From Diploscapter coronatus (Eukaryota; Nematoda; Chromadorea; Rhabditida; Rhabditidae), in assembly GCA_964036155.1 (NCBI GenBank), contig OZ038422.1, forward strand, positions 71,881,201 through 71,945,200: a stretch of 64,000 nt of DNA. Reading direction: 5' to 3'. Shown in pieces: positions 36,922 through 50,383 of this stretch. Numbering within the stretch: the first letter of the stretch is position 1; the number at the start of each line of letters is the position of its first letter. Under the pieces are notes generated by a model. It saw only the letters and a program-made list of their open reading frames with translations, made no database searches and was not told the DNA's origin. Position numbers and translations under genes: made by a program.

Positions 36922-38907
36922 TTATTGATGCTCATTTTCCTTCAAGAATGTCTCCTTCGTGTCTTCTGATTTTGTACCATGTCGTTGAACGTTCATTGGA
37001 GGCTAAAACGAACAATTTCTAGAAGCTAATCTCCAAAATTGGTTTCTTTAGACTTTCGAACACTTCATTGTCGAAAGATGAAAAGTCTAGTCTCGAGTAC
37101 CACTCATGAAAATTCCTACTTGGACGTTTTTAGTTTTGTTCTCGCCACATAAAATCGTCATGAATGTTTGACGAAATCGCGAACTGAAGAACGCGTAAAT
37201 TATGACGTTGAAGGCACTGGAAATGATTAAACCGGATTTTATTCCAAGTTCTCTAGCATGTTTTTACCTGTTGACACACGTGAGCAGATTGCCCAATGGA
37301 TCGAATTCTCGAGGAATTACGACACCAAATTGTTCATCGACCGTGTTGATTGCGGAAAGAATGTTGAAGAACAGGAAGGAACAGACCATTACAGCTGCCA
37401 TTATCGTGCAGTGCCTGAATATCAACCATTTTCAAGGAAGATTTTGGTTGATTCCCACCTTTTCTCCTTCTCTTCATTGGCTTTGTTTGTTTGAATGACC
37501 TGCTGCATGATTTGTCTGATGTGATAGGCGCGACGAACCTCTCTGACCACGTAGATATTCAGAATTAGCATGATCGTCCTGAATTACGAAAAAATTGATA
37601 AATTAGTAACGATAATAAGTTATTTCCTCATAGTATTTAAATTATGAAAATAATTATGATAATTCCAGGAGTTACCATGGTAGTAGAACGTTGAATATGG
37701 CGAAGCTTATGCACATGTAATAGAACCTGTAATTTTGGTTCATTTGAAGCTGTGAATCAACCGCTGCTCCACAATGATTATGAGTCAACTCGAAGAATGT
37801 CGGAAACTGAAACGGTCACAGATTTGAATATTTAAGGATTTCGAGCGAGAAACAGTTTATCACAAATATATCGTATTTTCTCTAATAGAAGCCCTCCTGA
37901 GGATCAACTTTAAGGGCCCAGAACTCCTAATTTTCGCTAGGAATGCGTTCCAAAAGCGCAGCGATATTCGAGATATAAGCTCGAACTTTCATAATATTTA
38001 TATGATTTATATAGGTTTCGATATACGATTTTGGAGTGATCTGACCGGCCAAATGCGAAAAGCTAGGGAGCGAGCATCTGTTAGAGAAAATATAATCATT
38101 GTATGAATGATGCTTACCCTGTAAATCGTGCTGAAGATCGTGATTCCAATAAGGATTCTGAAGGCTCGCGTAGGCGTACACCAGATTTTCATATGCAATG
38201 GATACTTCACAGCGATAAATCTGCAAATATTTTATTAAATTGGAAAGCTGAAAATATTGCCTATCAATAGTCACAGCTACGCATGTCCATACTGAGCCAG
38301 TTTGAGCTATATTGATTATTCCGAGAAAAATTGGCGAAGTCTTCCAGAAAAATTGACAGACGATGTTGTTTGTATAGCCATAAATTTGTCAATGATAGTT
38401 TGAAGGTTATTGTATTCGACAAGTAGTTCAATAAATTTATACTTGTTGTAAGAGAATTCGATATATCACAATATTATTGATGAAATTCACTTTTTCATTA
38501 CTAAATAGTAATACTAATCAAATAGAAAACTTACTAATACAAAGCATTCTTCCATCGGAGTATAAATAAGTACACCTAGTAGTAATACGATAAAGTCGAA
38601 AAATGATAATCCAGCAAGATAAATATTCAATGAAGACCTGGGGTACAAAGATTATTGTCTTCGATGTAATTCTCGAAAAATCTTACCTCATTTGTTTTTT
38701 TGTAAATACGATGAAACAAACGACCTCAATCATAACTCCGATCAGATTTACGACAGGCATGATGAACAAATAGACATAATAGGCAATTGGTTCAATAGGG
38801 CGTTGATACATTGTATAGTCGCATTTTTGATGCCTTGCAGTTTCATTCATCAAATGCCTCATATGAGTATCATTTACAAAGTCCATAACAGATTCAGAGG
38901 CCGACAT
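36922..38907 (-). CDS. FMRFamide-receptor-like neuropeptide GPCR, 360 aa
   Basis: Exons 38907-38687, 38637-38535, 38340-38261, 38220-38118, 37806-37676, 37578-37459, 37414-37268, 37216-37120, 37002-36922; 361 codons. It is a rhodopsin-type receptor of the nematode frpr (FMRFamide peptide receptor) group, expected in neurons or their targets. Marks: N-terminal Asn sites (VNDTHM, MNETA), SSLNIYLAGLSFFDF in TM2, AQTGSVWTCVAVTIDRF (DRY position) in TM3, basic third loop ending NEEKEK, HCTIMAAVMVCSFLFFNIL in TM6, and NVIIYAFFSSRFRQTF in TM7. The intron after TM3 begins with GC (AG/GCAATA) instead of GT. The exon 3 start is chosen because it is the only in-frame AG; it gives a short first extracellular loop. 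MITE copy 3 is in intron 4. Confidence 0.85.
37870..38094. repeat. MITE-like element, copy 3 (diverged)
   Basis: Ends CGTATTTTCTCTAATAGAAGC and the inverse TGTTAGAGAAAATA match copies 1 and 2. The interior is only loosely similar. It lies in intron 4 of the GPCR gene. Confidence 0.65.
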
Positions 38908-40803
38908 TTTTATCTAAAAAAATTAACTTCAGGGAAAAAGCAATAATCTTCAGCGTCAAAATAGCAATTCGACGATGAGTTTCAATAGAGTTGCCAAATT
39001 CGATAGAATCTTGAGTGAGTAAAAATTTGCAAGACAAATTAGTAAGGAAAAAGAGTCGTGTGCAATATTTTGAAAATATTGGATTAAATATTAGTAAAAG
39101 CGAGACTTATTGACCAATTGCTATCAATTTGCCACTGATTTTAATATTTATCAGACAGTTGAAATGAGCAAATTATCGATTAATTGATAACAATGGCTCA
39201 AAGTCCATGAGAACAACATGTTTCGTTTGCTTAGACATGGGACATAAATATTTGAAAAATCATTCAAAAGTTTCGAAAACATGTAAATTACACGAGAAAA
39301 AAGTGTTCAAGCCAATTTTTCAACTCAGAGAGGAGTTCCCCCGGCTGAGGAAAGGTTTTCCTCGATTTTCCCACGGGGGAAACTTCGGAACCTCGGAGGA
39401 AAGTCGGGAGGAACTTTTCTCTGAGAAAAGAAAATCTAAAAATTTCAACTTGGTTAATTTGATGAAACTTTCAACAAATTTGGAGGCAAAATAATGAAGG
39501 AAGAGAAGAAGTAGAATGAGTTTCTAAAGATTTTAAATTATGCGTTTTTTTTTTACTTTAGGGATTTTTAAATACACTTTTCAAGATATTATTTTATGAG
39601 GAAGTCAAAATGTAAACAGTGTTCCAAAAATTTTAGCGCACCCTTGTGAATAACAAAAGGAGAGCAGTCACTCATCAAAATGCATGAATTGATGAAACAT
39701 TTAGAGTGCGTCAATACTAGGCGTCTTCAAAGCGAATAATGAGCGTGGAAATAAAGAAGAAAAGAACATTTTCTTTGAAAATTAAACCGTTTATAATTCG
39801 ATTATTACAAACTCATCGATGAAACGATCGAAATAAAGTCTAGCGATAAATCGATTTTATCAAATCATGCCTATCAGTCGCAAATCAACTTAGAGAAACT
39901 ATGTCAAGAAAATCAATACTCCATCTTTATCATGAAGGTTTCTGAACCTGAAGGACAGACTGAAAATGTTTTCTGGTAATTGGTCTGGAAAGTAAATAAA
40001 GCGTAGGTTTTAAAACCAGCAACTTTTCAAAATTATGGATTAACTGCCTAAATACGTGATTAGGAAACTTTTCAAGTGTAAACACGACATAAATTATGCT
40101 AAAGGTTGTATTTGAAGAAGAATGGAAAGGTCAGTTGTCTAACGAAAATGCACAAAATTAGTTTAAATGGTGACATAAATTAAATTTAGTTAATCTGATT
40201 TAAAAACTTCAATTTTCAAATTCAACATTAGAAATTAAGTTGGATTTGTATTTTTTAGGCAAAATTAATTTTTGTTAAATTGGTTTCAATAGAATAATTT
40301 ATGTAAAATTTTGCGTGTTATTCGGAATGTGACACGAGTATTTTTAATAATGTTGTGATGTATGGAATATTACGATGTGTGCTGATAAAATGACTTTAAT
40401 ATGGAGTTGTTGTATAGCAATACGTATGTGTTTATCACCATTCTAATTGCAAAATTAAATTAGCCTTTATGAAATCGCACATTTCAGTGATACTCTTCTT
40501 GGAAATTCCTAATTTTCAACGTGATCTATGGTCACAAAAACCTTATAGGTGTTTGTCAATACATAATCGCAAACTTTCCTTAATGAAAATGAATAGAAGT
40601 TGCGGAGACAGATTACGAATATCTATGTCTACAACCTTAAAGAATACTACACCATTGTTTCATTCTACGCATTTCAAGAAGTCCCCTTTCTTACCGAAAT
40701 CCGCGTGCATTGTTTTAGCAAACAAAACGTACACTACAATAGGAAGCTAACTATTGTTCAGACTTTACAAAACATTCTTCAAATTTTCCTATAATCTACT
40801 ATA
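38908..40803. other. Divergent region between GPCR and second srt gene
   Basis: Holds both promoters and a GC-rich hairpin at 39322-39428. Other frames are short and unsupported. Confidence 0.5.
39322..39428. repeat. GC-rich nested hairpin
   Basis: AACTCAGAGAGGAGTTCCCCC on the left pairs imperfectly with GGGAGGAACTTTTCTCTGAG on the right. Inside are further palindromes such as GAGGAAAGGTTTTCCTC. It stands out from its AT-rich surroundings. Confidence 0.6.
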
Positions 40804-42635
40804 ATGGAGCAATATATTCGGGCTGGATTCAATTCGCAAAATCTTCCACTTTATAATTGCAGGTTAGAAATTTGAGATTAAAATATTTTTTGAAGAAACT
40901 CTAGCAATTACACCGCGGAAGAATGGACGATAAGAGGTGGTGTCAAGCATCCTTTGGAAGGTTACTACGCAATCACTTTGGGATCTATTGCATTGGTTAC
41001 GAAAATGAACTTTCAAAATAACTTTTTTTAATTTGTACAGGTTTGTTACATTCCATGTGTATTGGCCATGTGTTCCAGAGAACTTTACAAGTATAGCTGT
41101 TACAAAATCATGGTATTCTTGTCTGTTTGTGATATTGGAGGAATTAGTAAGAATTTTTAAAAACTATTCTCTTGCATTTCATATTTGAGTTTGTTGCTGC
41201 ATCTTCTTTGGGTACTTCATGATAAATGGATACGTGTTTTGTACTGATCCCGAATTGATGTATCTTCATGGTGTCTTCATAATTGGTTAGATCTATGTGC
41301 AAAATTGAAAGAATGAAAGAAGATGTCTTTTTCAGTTTTCTGGTGCACCCAATGCGCAACTTGTTGGCTCCTAACGATAAATCGACTATTTGAAATTTGC
41401 GCTCCAAATTTGTCGAAGCTCTTATTCCATGGGTCTTTTTTATTATTTTTAAACTTGTTCTACAAAGATTTTCAGTTCTCGTACCTACGTAGCACTGCTT
41501 ATTCCCGTTACTTGGTTCTTGATCATCTTCTTCTATGAGTCACCGTGCATTTTTAATTCCAAAGCACAAGCTGAAATCAACGATCCATTGATTTTTACCA
41601 ACCGGACTATGGAGGTATTGAGCTAGAAAAAAAGCAGAAGATCATATTGTTTGTCTCTAGCAAGGTGACATAAAATTGAACGATCAAAAGTTGAAAAAAT
41701 TAGTAACTTCTATATATACTGCACAAACTATTGTAAAGTTTCTCATTGCCGAAGCATTTTCAGCGTTATTCATAAAAGATTTCATACATTCATCGTCTTC
41801 AGAGCACTCGGACAATGCTACGCAAGACACAAATCGTCTTGCTCTCATTGATAATTGGCCTGCAATGGGTAGCTTTCACGACTATTTGTGCATACGATAA
41901 TACTGTTGCTAATTCCTTCAACTTTTGGCACATTTAATTTTATGCCACATCACTGGAGACGAGCGATAAAAATAAAGCAGTAACGACAATTTCAGTACAA
42001 CGACTACAAGCAAGTGTTCAACAACGCATTCTTCTGCTTGGGAAATGCTTTCATGTATCTCACGCTGTGGGTGCGGTTTCATCGTAAATTCGCTGAATAT
42101 TTCACTGAAGCTGGCAATCAGAAGGACAAATTCGTATATATATCCCATTCTCTCAAAAATCCAACTCAAATTTTAGATGTTCATTCAAGTAACGATAATT
42201 TCAAGTTTGAACATAATCTCTGGAATTCTGTACACTTTGATGCTATACGTAGAAATTCCAGTTGCCTATGTCGTCATAGCTCACTCCACATATCAATTGA
42301 TTCATTGTAAGAGTCAGTTTTTAAAATCTCGAATCTAGAATTTTCAGTCAAATATTGAGAGAGGAGAGAAATTAGCTTTAGACAGCTAATTGATGCTGAA
42401 AATGTCTTAGATTTTTTCTAAAAATAGATTCTAACTTCAAGGTTCTCCTGCCTTCATCTATCTGATCATGAACAAGAGCATTCGAAGACAGATCGGAAAA
42501 ATATGCTGTGGAAAGCAAAGTCAAAATCGAGTATACAGCAGCAATCCTGGCGGAGCAACACAACCCAATTCGAATATCGACAGAAGTTCTAATTACGTAA
42601 GAGACACGGCACATTTAAGCTCTTCTCAAATCTAA
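40804..42635 (+). CDS. Serpentine receptor class T (SRT-type) GPCR, 349 aa
   Basis: Exons 40804-40862, 40905-40995, 41041-41146, 41190-41285, 41336-41432, 41476-41614, 41996-42133, 42177-42306, 42442-42635; 350 codons. Marks: NLPLYNC, YTAEEWTIRGGVKHPLEGYY, CYIPCVLAM, KYSCYKIMVFLSVCDIGG, GYVFCTDPELMYLHG, ESPCIFN, VRFHRKF, SPAFIYLIMNKSIRR in TM7, then a Ser/Asn-rich tail. It is a predicted chemosensory seven-pass receptor and a paralogue of 435-3694, with matching exon phases (second to fifth exons 91, 106, 96, 97 in both). Intron 6 (41615-41995) is unusually long for this gene; the plus-strand frame inside it is not supported as coding. Confidence 0.88.
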
Positions 42636-45600
42636 CAACAGTGAGAATAGATATCTAAAAAGAATCAGTTTTATCACCTATTTCTCCTTCAAACTGTCTG
42701 GTCATTTCATGAATTTTACAATATCGATGAATTCATGTGTCGTCGTCCCTTTATAAATATTTGATTCAGTTTCCTATATTTTCTTGATCTTTGTATGCAT
42801 TCATTGTTAAACCAACAAAGTTGATCTCTAATTAAAAATCTTTTCCGATTCAAATAAATAAGTACCCGATTTACGCACGAGGCAAAGTAATTATATCCAC
42901 CCTCAAAATAGCTAACTGATTTTCACGGGCCTGAATTCCGCAAATTTGGCCTTTAGTGGAGGTGCGATTACGAATTTCGTCCGGCGGTGGCTGATTCTGA
43001 ATTGCACCTGCCCGAGGACTGGAGAAATGCTAAGGCGAAGGAGTGAGACATTGAACTGTCGGATTGAAGTTAATTCGATATGTTTGCTCTTAATTTACGA
43101 AAATAAACTTTTAGAGAAAATCGCAAATGCGCAGATTCGCCGTCGTTTTCTACAGCGGTGTGAAGGAAAAGGTGCAAAATTGGCTTTGTGAACCGAACTG
43201 AGAAGAAAAATCAGCTGTGCAGAGGGAAAGGCCACCTGAATTTGCCGTTTCTGCAGCAATTCGCAGTTTCGAAGCAGCGATTTTGCCTGGTTTTGGCCAA
43301 TTTTCGTGTGTGGGTGCTGCCTGTTAAATGTCGCAGATCGGTTAATTAGGAATGCACAAAATGGACAAAAAGATTCACAAACCGAACTTTCCACCTGGTC
43401 ACCTGAAGGATGTACGCAAGTAATGAGGAAAACAGATCAACCCAAAATAGTCAGCTATATAAAGGCAGAGTTCTAAATTGTTGCAAGGTTTCGACCAACA
43501 TGAGCTATTCTGACTTGTCTTTTTCCACCAATAAATTTTACTGCAATTTGTTTGTTTAGTTTTTGTAACATTTTCATGTAGTTACTCTTGCACAGATAGA
43601 TCAGATTCAGTTTAGTAAATAGCAAAAACGTTTATTGACGTCAAGTCTAACCTTTATCAAATCTATTTACCTAAATATGCAATAGCACATGACATTCTCA
43701 AATGTTATTTGAGATATATCATGCAAATCATCAAACATTATTATTGCTATTATTTGAAGTTAGATCGAAAATTTGCATGAAAATTGGAATATACACCGTG
43801 AATATATAACCCCTTCAAATGATTTTATCCAATTACTGTCTAGTATGCTTTGACCAAACAGTCAAATTGGGCTTTACTCAAATATTACAATCATTTTCCC
43901 GTTTGTCCAGCCGAAATTAGATTCGATTAAAATTTGCTTTGATAATGCTAAAATGATATCAAACAATTCAAAAATAATTTGATTTTTCTGCTTTTTGGTT
44001 GCATTTTTGCCACTAAATGACTAATTTCTCATTGTCTGATTTTAATAGGAGTCAAAAATAGCTAAAATGACTAGATATTAAGCCTGGTTATAACTGTTGA
44101 GATCGAGTGGTTCACAAGAAATGTCACGACTTTTCTCTCTAAAGTACCTGAAAATCTTCTAACATCAATACATGCAAAGTGAATGAAATTGGTAGTCATG
44201 CCACGAGCTATAATTTCTTAATACTATTCCATGTTGCAAATTCTCACTATGTTACATAGTTGCTTTTAAAGTTAGCCTATTCTCAGTTTCTACAAAATTA
44301 ACCTGATAGAATCCTGGGAAGAAATGAGTGATCCAAAAAGAGTTGACACTGACTGGTTGGTTAGCTATTTCGTCAACCAAGTTCTCCATAATTTATTGGA
44401 GGTAAGATAATCTATCCAATGCCGAGACCTAGTCATCATAAAGGGATGAAACGACAAACCGTGCTAAATTTTTATAGCTCAATCATTTTTCTTGTCTTCA
44501 AGGTACGGAAAAGTTTGATCCGGATTAAATTGAACCGATCCGAGTTCAGAATGCCCAGCTACAAACAAAGCTCTTTGCATTTTGGTAAAAATCTGTGCTC
44601 TTTTCAAGCTATTCCAGGATCAAGTCATTATTTTTAGCGTCATTGCACTTTATCATAACTATTTAGTCTTTATAAAGGCTCAGTAATAAGTTTACAGCCC
44701 CTATTTTCTCCAACAAAATCTATGTTCTATAAAATTGCGTTCTAAATCCGTCTACCGTATTCCCGTCGACATTTCCTCTATAGCTGATTTTCTCCGTATC
44801 TCCTTCATCAGGCCTTATCAGCTATCCTTCTTACAATTAGCAATTTGTCTTGTCTATCAAATTCTTACTTTTTGCATCTGCCTCGAAATTCTTTGTCCTT
44901 TATGAGTGTGCCCCGAAAAACCATGTTTTATGTCCTTATCCTTTTGAAATCGACGAATACCGTTCTTTGTTGCGTTTCGATCGAATCGCACAGAAATAAC
45001 AAACTCACGAATTCGCGCAGGTGATTCTCCTTACTTTATGCTAGAATATGGCTATAACGAGTGCGTTTGACATTTTCGAGAAAACGCGAGAAACATTCAA
45101 CCGAAATTCCATCGACCTTATCACTCTCCCTTTGCTATATTGTAATTATTATAAGACTAAATAATTGCCGCTTTTATTAGAATTATAATGTGACCTTTAA
45201 TTTAAATTGAAAATCTAATTAATTTTTCTGTTTGTGAGTTTGAAGGTGCTGTTGTGAATTTCGCTAATGAGATTATTTTCGTGTAATTATGATGAATTGG
45301 TCATGAATTTGGGATTCGGAAAGGGCAACTAAAAATTATAAAATCAAATTAGAGATGAATTCTTGAAACATGAATCAAACTAGAATGAATCATAGATTCG
45401 TGAAGATAAAACAAAATACTGTAGCGCTCAGAATTTTCTCAACACTCTCCCCTTTCTTTGCTGGTCTACCAATTGTGATATATTAAATCGGCAGAAGCCT
45501 AGCAAAATCCCATAAATATGTCACTTCTAGCTTATGCAAAGGTTCATCATATCATAGGACTTCATTTGAAATCATTTTCAAAATTAAGAAAACAGCGAGC

Positions 45601-48600
45601 AATATTTGGTAATTACTAAATGGCGAAGTGCTATAGTTAGAGATAGACCAGAGAATAAAATTTGAAAGTAATAGTGTGGAAAAGACGCACTCCGCCATGG
45701 TGAAGTCTCCGTCTGGTTTTTCGTCTTCTGGACAAGAAAGGAGGGATCGTCAAAATTTGGAACGAGTCGGAGGTAGAGATGGAGTAAATCTCGAGGAATC
45801 TTAGTCATCCACCAAGATTTTCTAAACTATTATGGCACCTCATAACGAACTTCATAGCAAAGTGCAAGTTCGATATCAACTAGAAGTGCCTAATATTATC
45901 AAACACTTGATCGTAAATTTTACGGCTTCTACTGAGAATTTCAAAATTACCTCGAACTGGTCGAGTTTCAACATTGAAAATCAATGGGTGACTAAGAAGG
46001 ATAGAAATTTCTGTGTCATTAGGAATTGTTCAAACAAAATTTTAAAATATGTAAAAGGGTAGCAAAAACTGACCTTGTTATGCAATTTAGCCTTGACAGC
46101 TAATTTTTTCATTATCTCCCAAATTTTCAATCAAGCTTCTTTTCAAATAGTTCGGCGTCTAATCACTAATAATCAAGACTTCATTCTGATTTTACAGCCA
46201 TTTTGTCGTGTTCATTTTTTGACATTCCGCCTTATCGCTCGATAATTTTTATCATTGCTCCATTTTTACATATCGCCATTTTGCGCTTTTTTGCCAATTT
46301 ACAAGTCATCGCCACTGTTTTTTCCTGCCTTCGACGCTTCTGGACATTAAAACTTTCCACTTCGATTTGATTTTTGGTTTTAACATTTACAATTTTTGTT
46401 GCAGTCTTAGTGCAAATTTCAAATGCTAATATCATCATATCGTGACATTTTTCGGTTTATTTTTGTCGGCCATAGGCTGAAAAATCACTCAAATGCAGTT
46501 GCCACTTTCAAATGAGCTTTAATTAATCATTAATGTCGATTTTAGAAAAAATATGAAGCTTAAAGTCTAAATTGCCGACTTCGCTGTTTGATTGTTTCAA
46601 TTTTCCTCGTCGAGTTTCAAATTCGCAAACTTTTTTTTCCGTGCGTGAGACTTTCGAGTTGTTTTATCAGCCTCCCTCCATAAGCTCGTTGCGATGCGGC
46701 TTGACGGATTCGCACCTCGCGAAGCCTCGCAGAACAGTTGAACCAACAAATCGACCAAACCACAGGATCCTTTTCATGGAAAAGACACTACGGCAATTCT
46801 CTCGTAGATGATATTGCATAGACTAGAAAATACCGGATCTGATATCAAACAGCCAACTTGAAAAACTCGGTGAACCCCCCACCACCAATCGTGCCAATTC
46901 TCACACCGATTCCGCACTCGGATTTCAATCGAAAACTCCAATATCCTTATTTGCGCAACCATTTCAAATAGACCTTTGCCACGTACAAACCGTCAATTTT
47001 CACAGCTATCCTTCTTTCGACTTTCATGAAATTTTCCTTAATCGGAAAGCTCACAAAATCGTAACCTACTTATTTTAGAGAGACAAGTTGAAGGATTCGA
47101 GAAAGTAGCTTTTGATTCAGACCATAAAATCTTCGAAATCAATAGTGAGATTTCATTAAATTTCATGAAGCAAAGAAGTTGCTACGATATTGTGTGCCTT
47201 CCAGGATATCTTGTGTTTTCAGCTTGCCTTTTTCCCAGAATCCGTGACAATTACTAGGTTCATTAGATTGTCGTATTCTCACCGAATTCCAGACAGAATT
47301 TTATCATCAAATCGAACTAATCATATGAATATTCGCATTTTCCGTGTGAAATTGTTCAAATTTTCCGCCGAAGTTCTCGAGGCAAAAACGCTTTCGAAAG
47401 TTGTCTGTTGAAATTTCCATCATCATGCTACAAAACGAGAACAACTTGAATGACAAGGTCAGATTTTGTCTGGGGTAAATTCCCATAGAAAACTCGAGGT
47501 TCGTGGAATTAAAGTTTTGTACGAATTATCCTAAATTTCCGAATCTTTTAATTGTGAGCTTAATTTTTAGTTGAATTTTGAAAGTTTTTGTCGTGTCCCC
47601 ATTACTGTTCTCGTTCATCACATGGCTTAGAAACACTATCGCAGGTCGGCAGTTTTTACTAACCAAGTTTCGATGTTCCGTCGATTTTTGCAAAAAGTAC
47701 CAACAGTGAGATAGAGGGAAATTCTACGTGGCTCGCCATGAAAAACGCCCGATTTCGACAGGGGACGCGCTAAAATGGCTAGTTTTGAAAAACCCCTTGC
47801 ATATTGAAGACGAGTGAAGGACTTGGGGCTTATCGTATGACGATCATAGAGAAGAAAGGAGGGGGGATAGAACGATGCAAAGAGGTAAGATAAATGGAGA
47901 AAATTAAGAAAAACCCTATGAAATGGAAATTAAACACCTAGAGATGAATGTGTGATGGTGGGATGAAAAGTTGGCCCAGTTGAAAGACGTTTCGAACGTA
48001 AAAACGGCGTTCCGCTGTTACAAGCCTTCCATAAACTGCATAAATATGTCGCTGTAATTTATCCCATGTTGACTTTTCGACGTTTTTCGAGAAGAAATAT
48101 ACGGTTGTAAAATTTGACGTCCCATAAAATTTATAACGCTATATCTTCTCGTAAAGATAGTCAAATTTCACGCTTTCACTTACTGTTTATTTATTTCTGA
48201 CCCTTCCTGAATTCACACTGATATCGTGATATTTCATTAGTTGCAAGCGCGCAGTTGTGTTTATGTTACAAAATAGTTCAACTATTGTTTATTGGTTTGT
48301 GTCTGCAGAAAATTTTGTGGGATTGCATAATTTCAGTGCTATTTTTGTCAATCCTGAATTTATTTTTGTTTCATCCGTTGCCTCATAGTTTGAGAAACTA
48401 CGTAATTTCGTTGCGTACATTTATGCACGTTTCATAATTTGCTTCTCTCGTAAATATCATCGACGTTTGTGAGCAATTATCCATCTTTCATGCTCTTTTT
48501 CAAGATAATTCTTTTACTTTCTCTGGTGCATCGCAATTTTTCACACTCCTACTCATCTAGCCTGTTGAAATTAATGCCACTTCCAAAAGATCAAGTTTGA

Positions 48601-50085
48601 AAAAACTATACTAGGTCATCATGAATTTAATGCAACGTAGAATTTAACATATTTCGATGCAAAAATTGCGTCGAGGTCCACTAATCTAAAGACTACGCGG
48701 AATATGCAACCTAATGCGTAGAGCATTCGCTAAAATAACTGCTAACTGGAGTTTTGAAATCTTTGATTCATTTGAAATTGAAGGAAATAGCCTCCACCAG
48801 ACCAGATGTTGGTAGAAAAATAATTATGATAAGCATTTTCACGTATTTCAGGGCGTTATAAGAGGATTAAGGAATTTTAGATTGCGTTCACCTCAAAGAA
48901 GCTTCATCGTTGACTTTTTCTTATAAAATAGATACGGTATTTTAAATTTTATTGTCAGCAAATTGCATTTTAATTTTATCAGATCTAAAATTTACACGCA
49001 CTAACAGAGTCTTTCGACATTGTTTACATTCAACTTAAATTTTTCATTTTATATGATGGTTGTAAATTTGAAACATCGAGAATATTCAGTAGTTCTCTTA
49101 GGCTGTCAATCATTTTCAACCGATGCTAATTGGCCAATTTACTTCCTGATAATCGCTACTGCAAAATTAGATATTCATTGAAAGGAGATTTTATGAGAGT
49201 AGGCATTTTTTCGTCGCGTCTCTTTATTTGAGCAGATTTTTACAACTGATAACGCCGAAATCAACTAGACTTCGAAGTGTAACCTCTAAATTTTAACAAT
49301 GCTCAATTCCAATTATCGGTGTTCGTAAACTCCAGTTACATCGAAACCACCAATTAGTGCTACATATTTCCAATTTTTCGAAGCCAGGTCAGACTGCCTA
49401 ATGATGGTGTTCAGGCAGTTGCAACGCACACTAAATGCCATCATTCGACAGACCGACAGACTAATGATTGTGCGAAGTTGCGATGCAAAACTTAAACTTT
49501 ATCGCTTATCACATGCAAAGTGGAACGTTTCGTAAAGTTCTACTAATTTTGTAAGACTAAAGAATTGTTTTACCGTCAAAATATTTTATTTTTAGGTTTT
49601 TAAAATAATTTCTGAATAATTGCAATCAAGATGGTCTTGGTCTAAAATAATTCTGCATTCATTTTCAAAGTGAAGATTAAAAACGTGAATAGTTAAATTT
49701 TATAAAACTAACCAACTTCTACTAGACCAAAACGGTAAAAAATTCTAATCATATTTAGAATATATTCATATATTATTTATGAAGATAGATATATTCAGAA
49801 AATCTCGTGGCTAAGTTTCGTAGGAGTAGGATAATTAGAGAAAAAAATTAAGTATTCATATTTTTCTACCGTCATTTAAGAGTCAGGTGTTATTCTGATT
49901 TTTACACATTTCCGAGACAAGTCCGATTTCAGCCTTTTCAAAATATAATTCACAATTATTCGTTATAGCCTAGCTTTATCTACAATTTTAAAAATAGCTC
50001 TTCAGAAGTAGGAATATACTAAAATTCTGAGCCACAAAACCCAGCACACTTTACTTTTCTATTAGTATTTTGCGGTAGTTATATT

Positions 50086-50383
50086 TCATACACATACACA
50101 AGTTGGAGATTCAACGTTTGACGTTGAAAGACATCGCTTCTCTTTCACTGCAACTATTGTTTCTTCTTGCGTTCGACGGTCTTGAATTGCCTCCTCGCGT
50201 TGCTCCAGTTGAAAACCGAGCTGTTCGCGTTTCTCCATCCAATCATTTTTCTTAGCTCTCTTAATTATCCGGCATCTCTCGGTGATTTTCGCAGCCTTTT
50301 CCAAGTTCTCGAAGCGAATGCCGCCCTCGTGCAGGCGAGCGACGATATCTCCGCGCGCACAACTGTTGCAAAAAGACTTACTG
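50086..50383 (-). CDS. Candidate isolated exon, charged helical peptide of about 98 aa
   Basis: The open frame follows an acceptor (GATTTTCAG) and runs to TGA at 50088-50086. The product begins SKSFCNSCARGDIVARLHEG and continues with highly charged coiled-coil-like sequence (AAKITERCRIIKRAKK, QLEQREEAIQDRRTQEE). GC content is above the surroundings. No partner exon found, and the opposite strand is also partly open, so this may be chance. Confidence 0.28.

Noticed and set aside
41676..41900. 74-codon frame inside intron 6 of the second srt gene
   Set aside because: The receptor exons on both sides join in phase and match the paralogue without it.
46572..46811. 79-codon frame in a GC-richer island of the gene-poor region
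   Set aside because: No splice sites, no recognisable motif, and frames of this size are expected by chance in such an island.
46860..46895. Possible TRA-1 site (CCCCCCACCACCAAT)
   Set aside because: The reverse complement reads TGGTGGTGG, not the TGGGTGG core.
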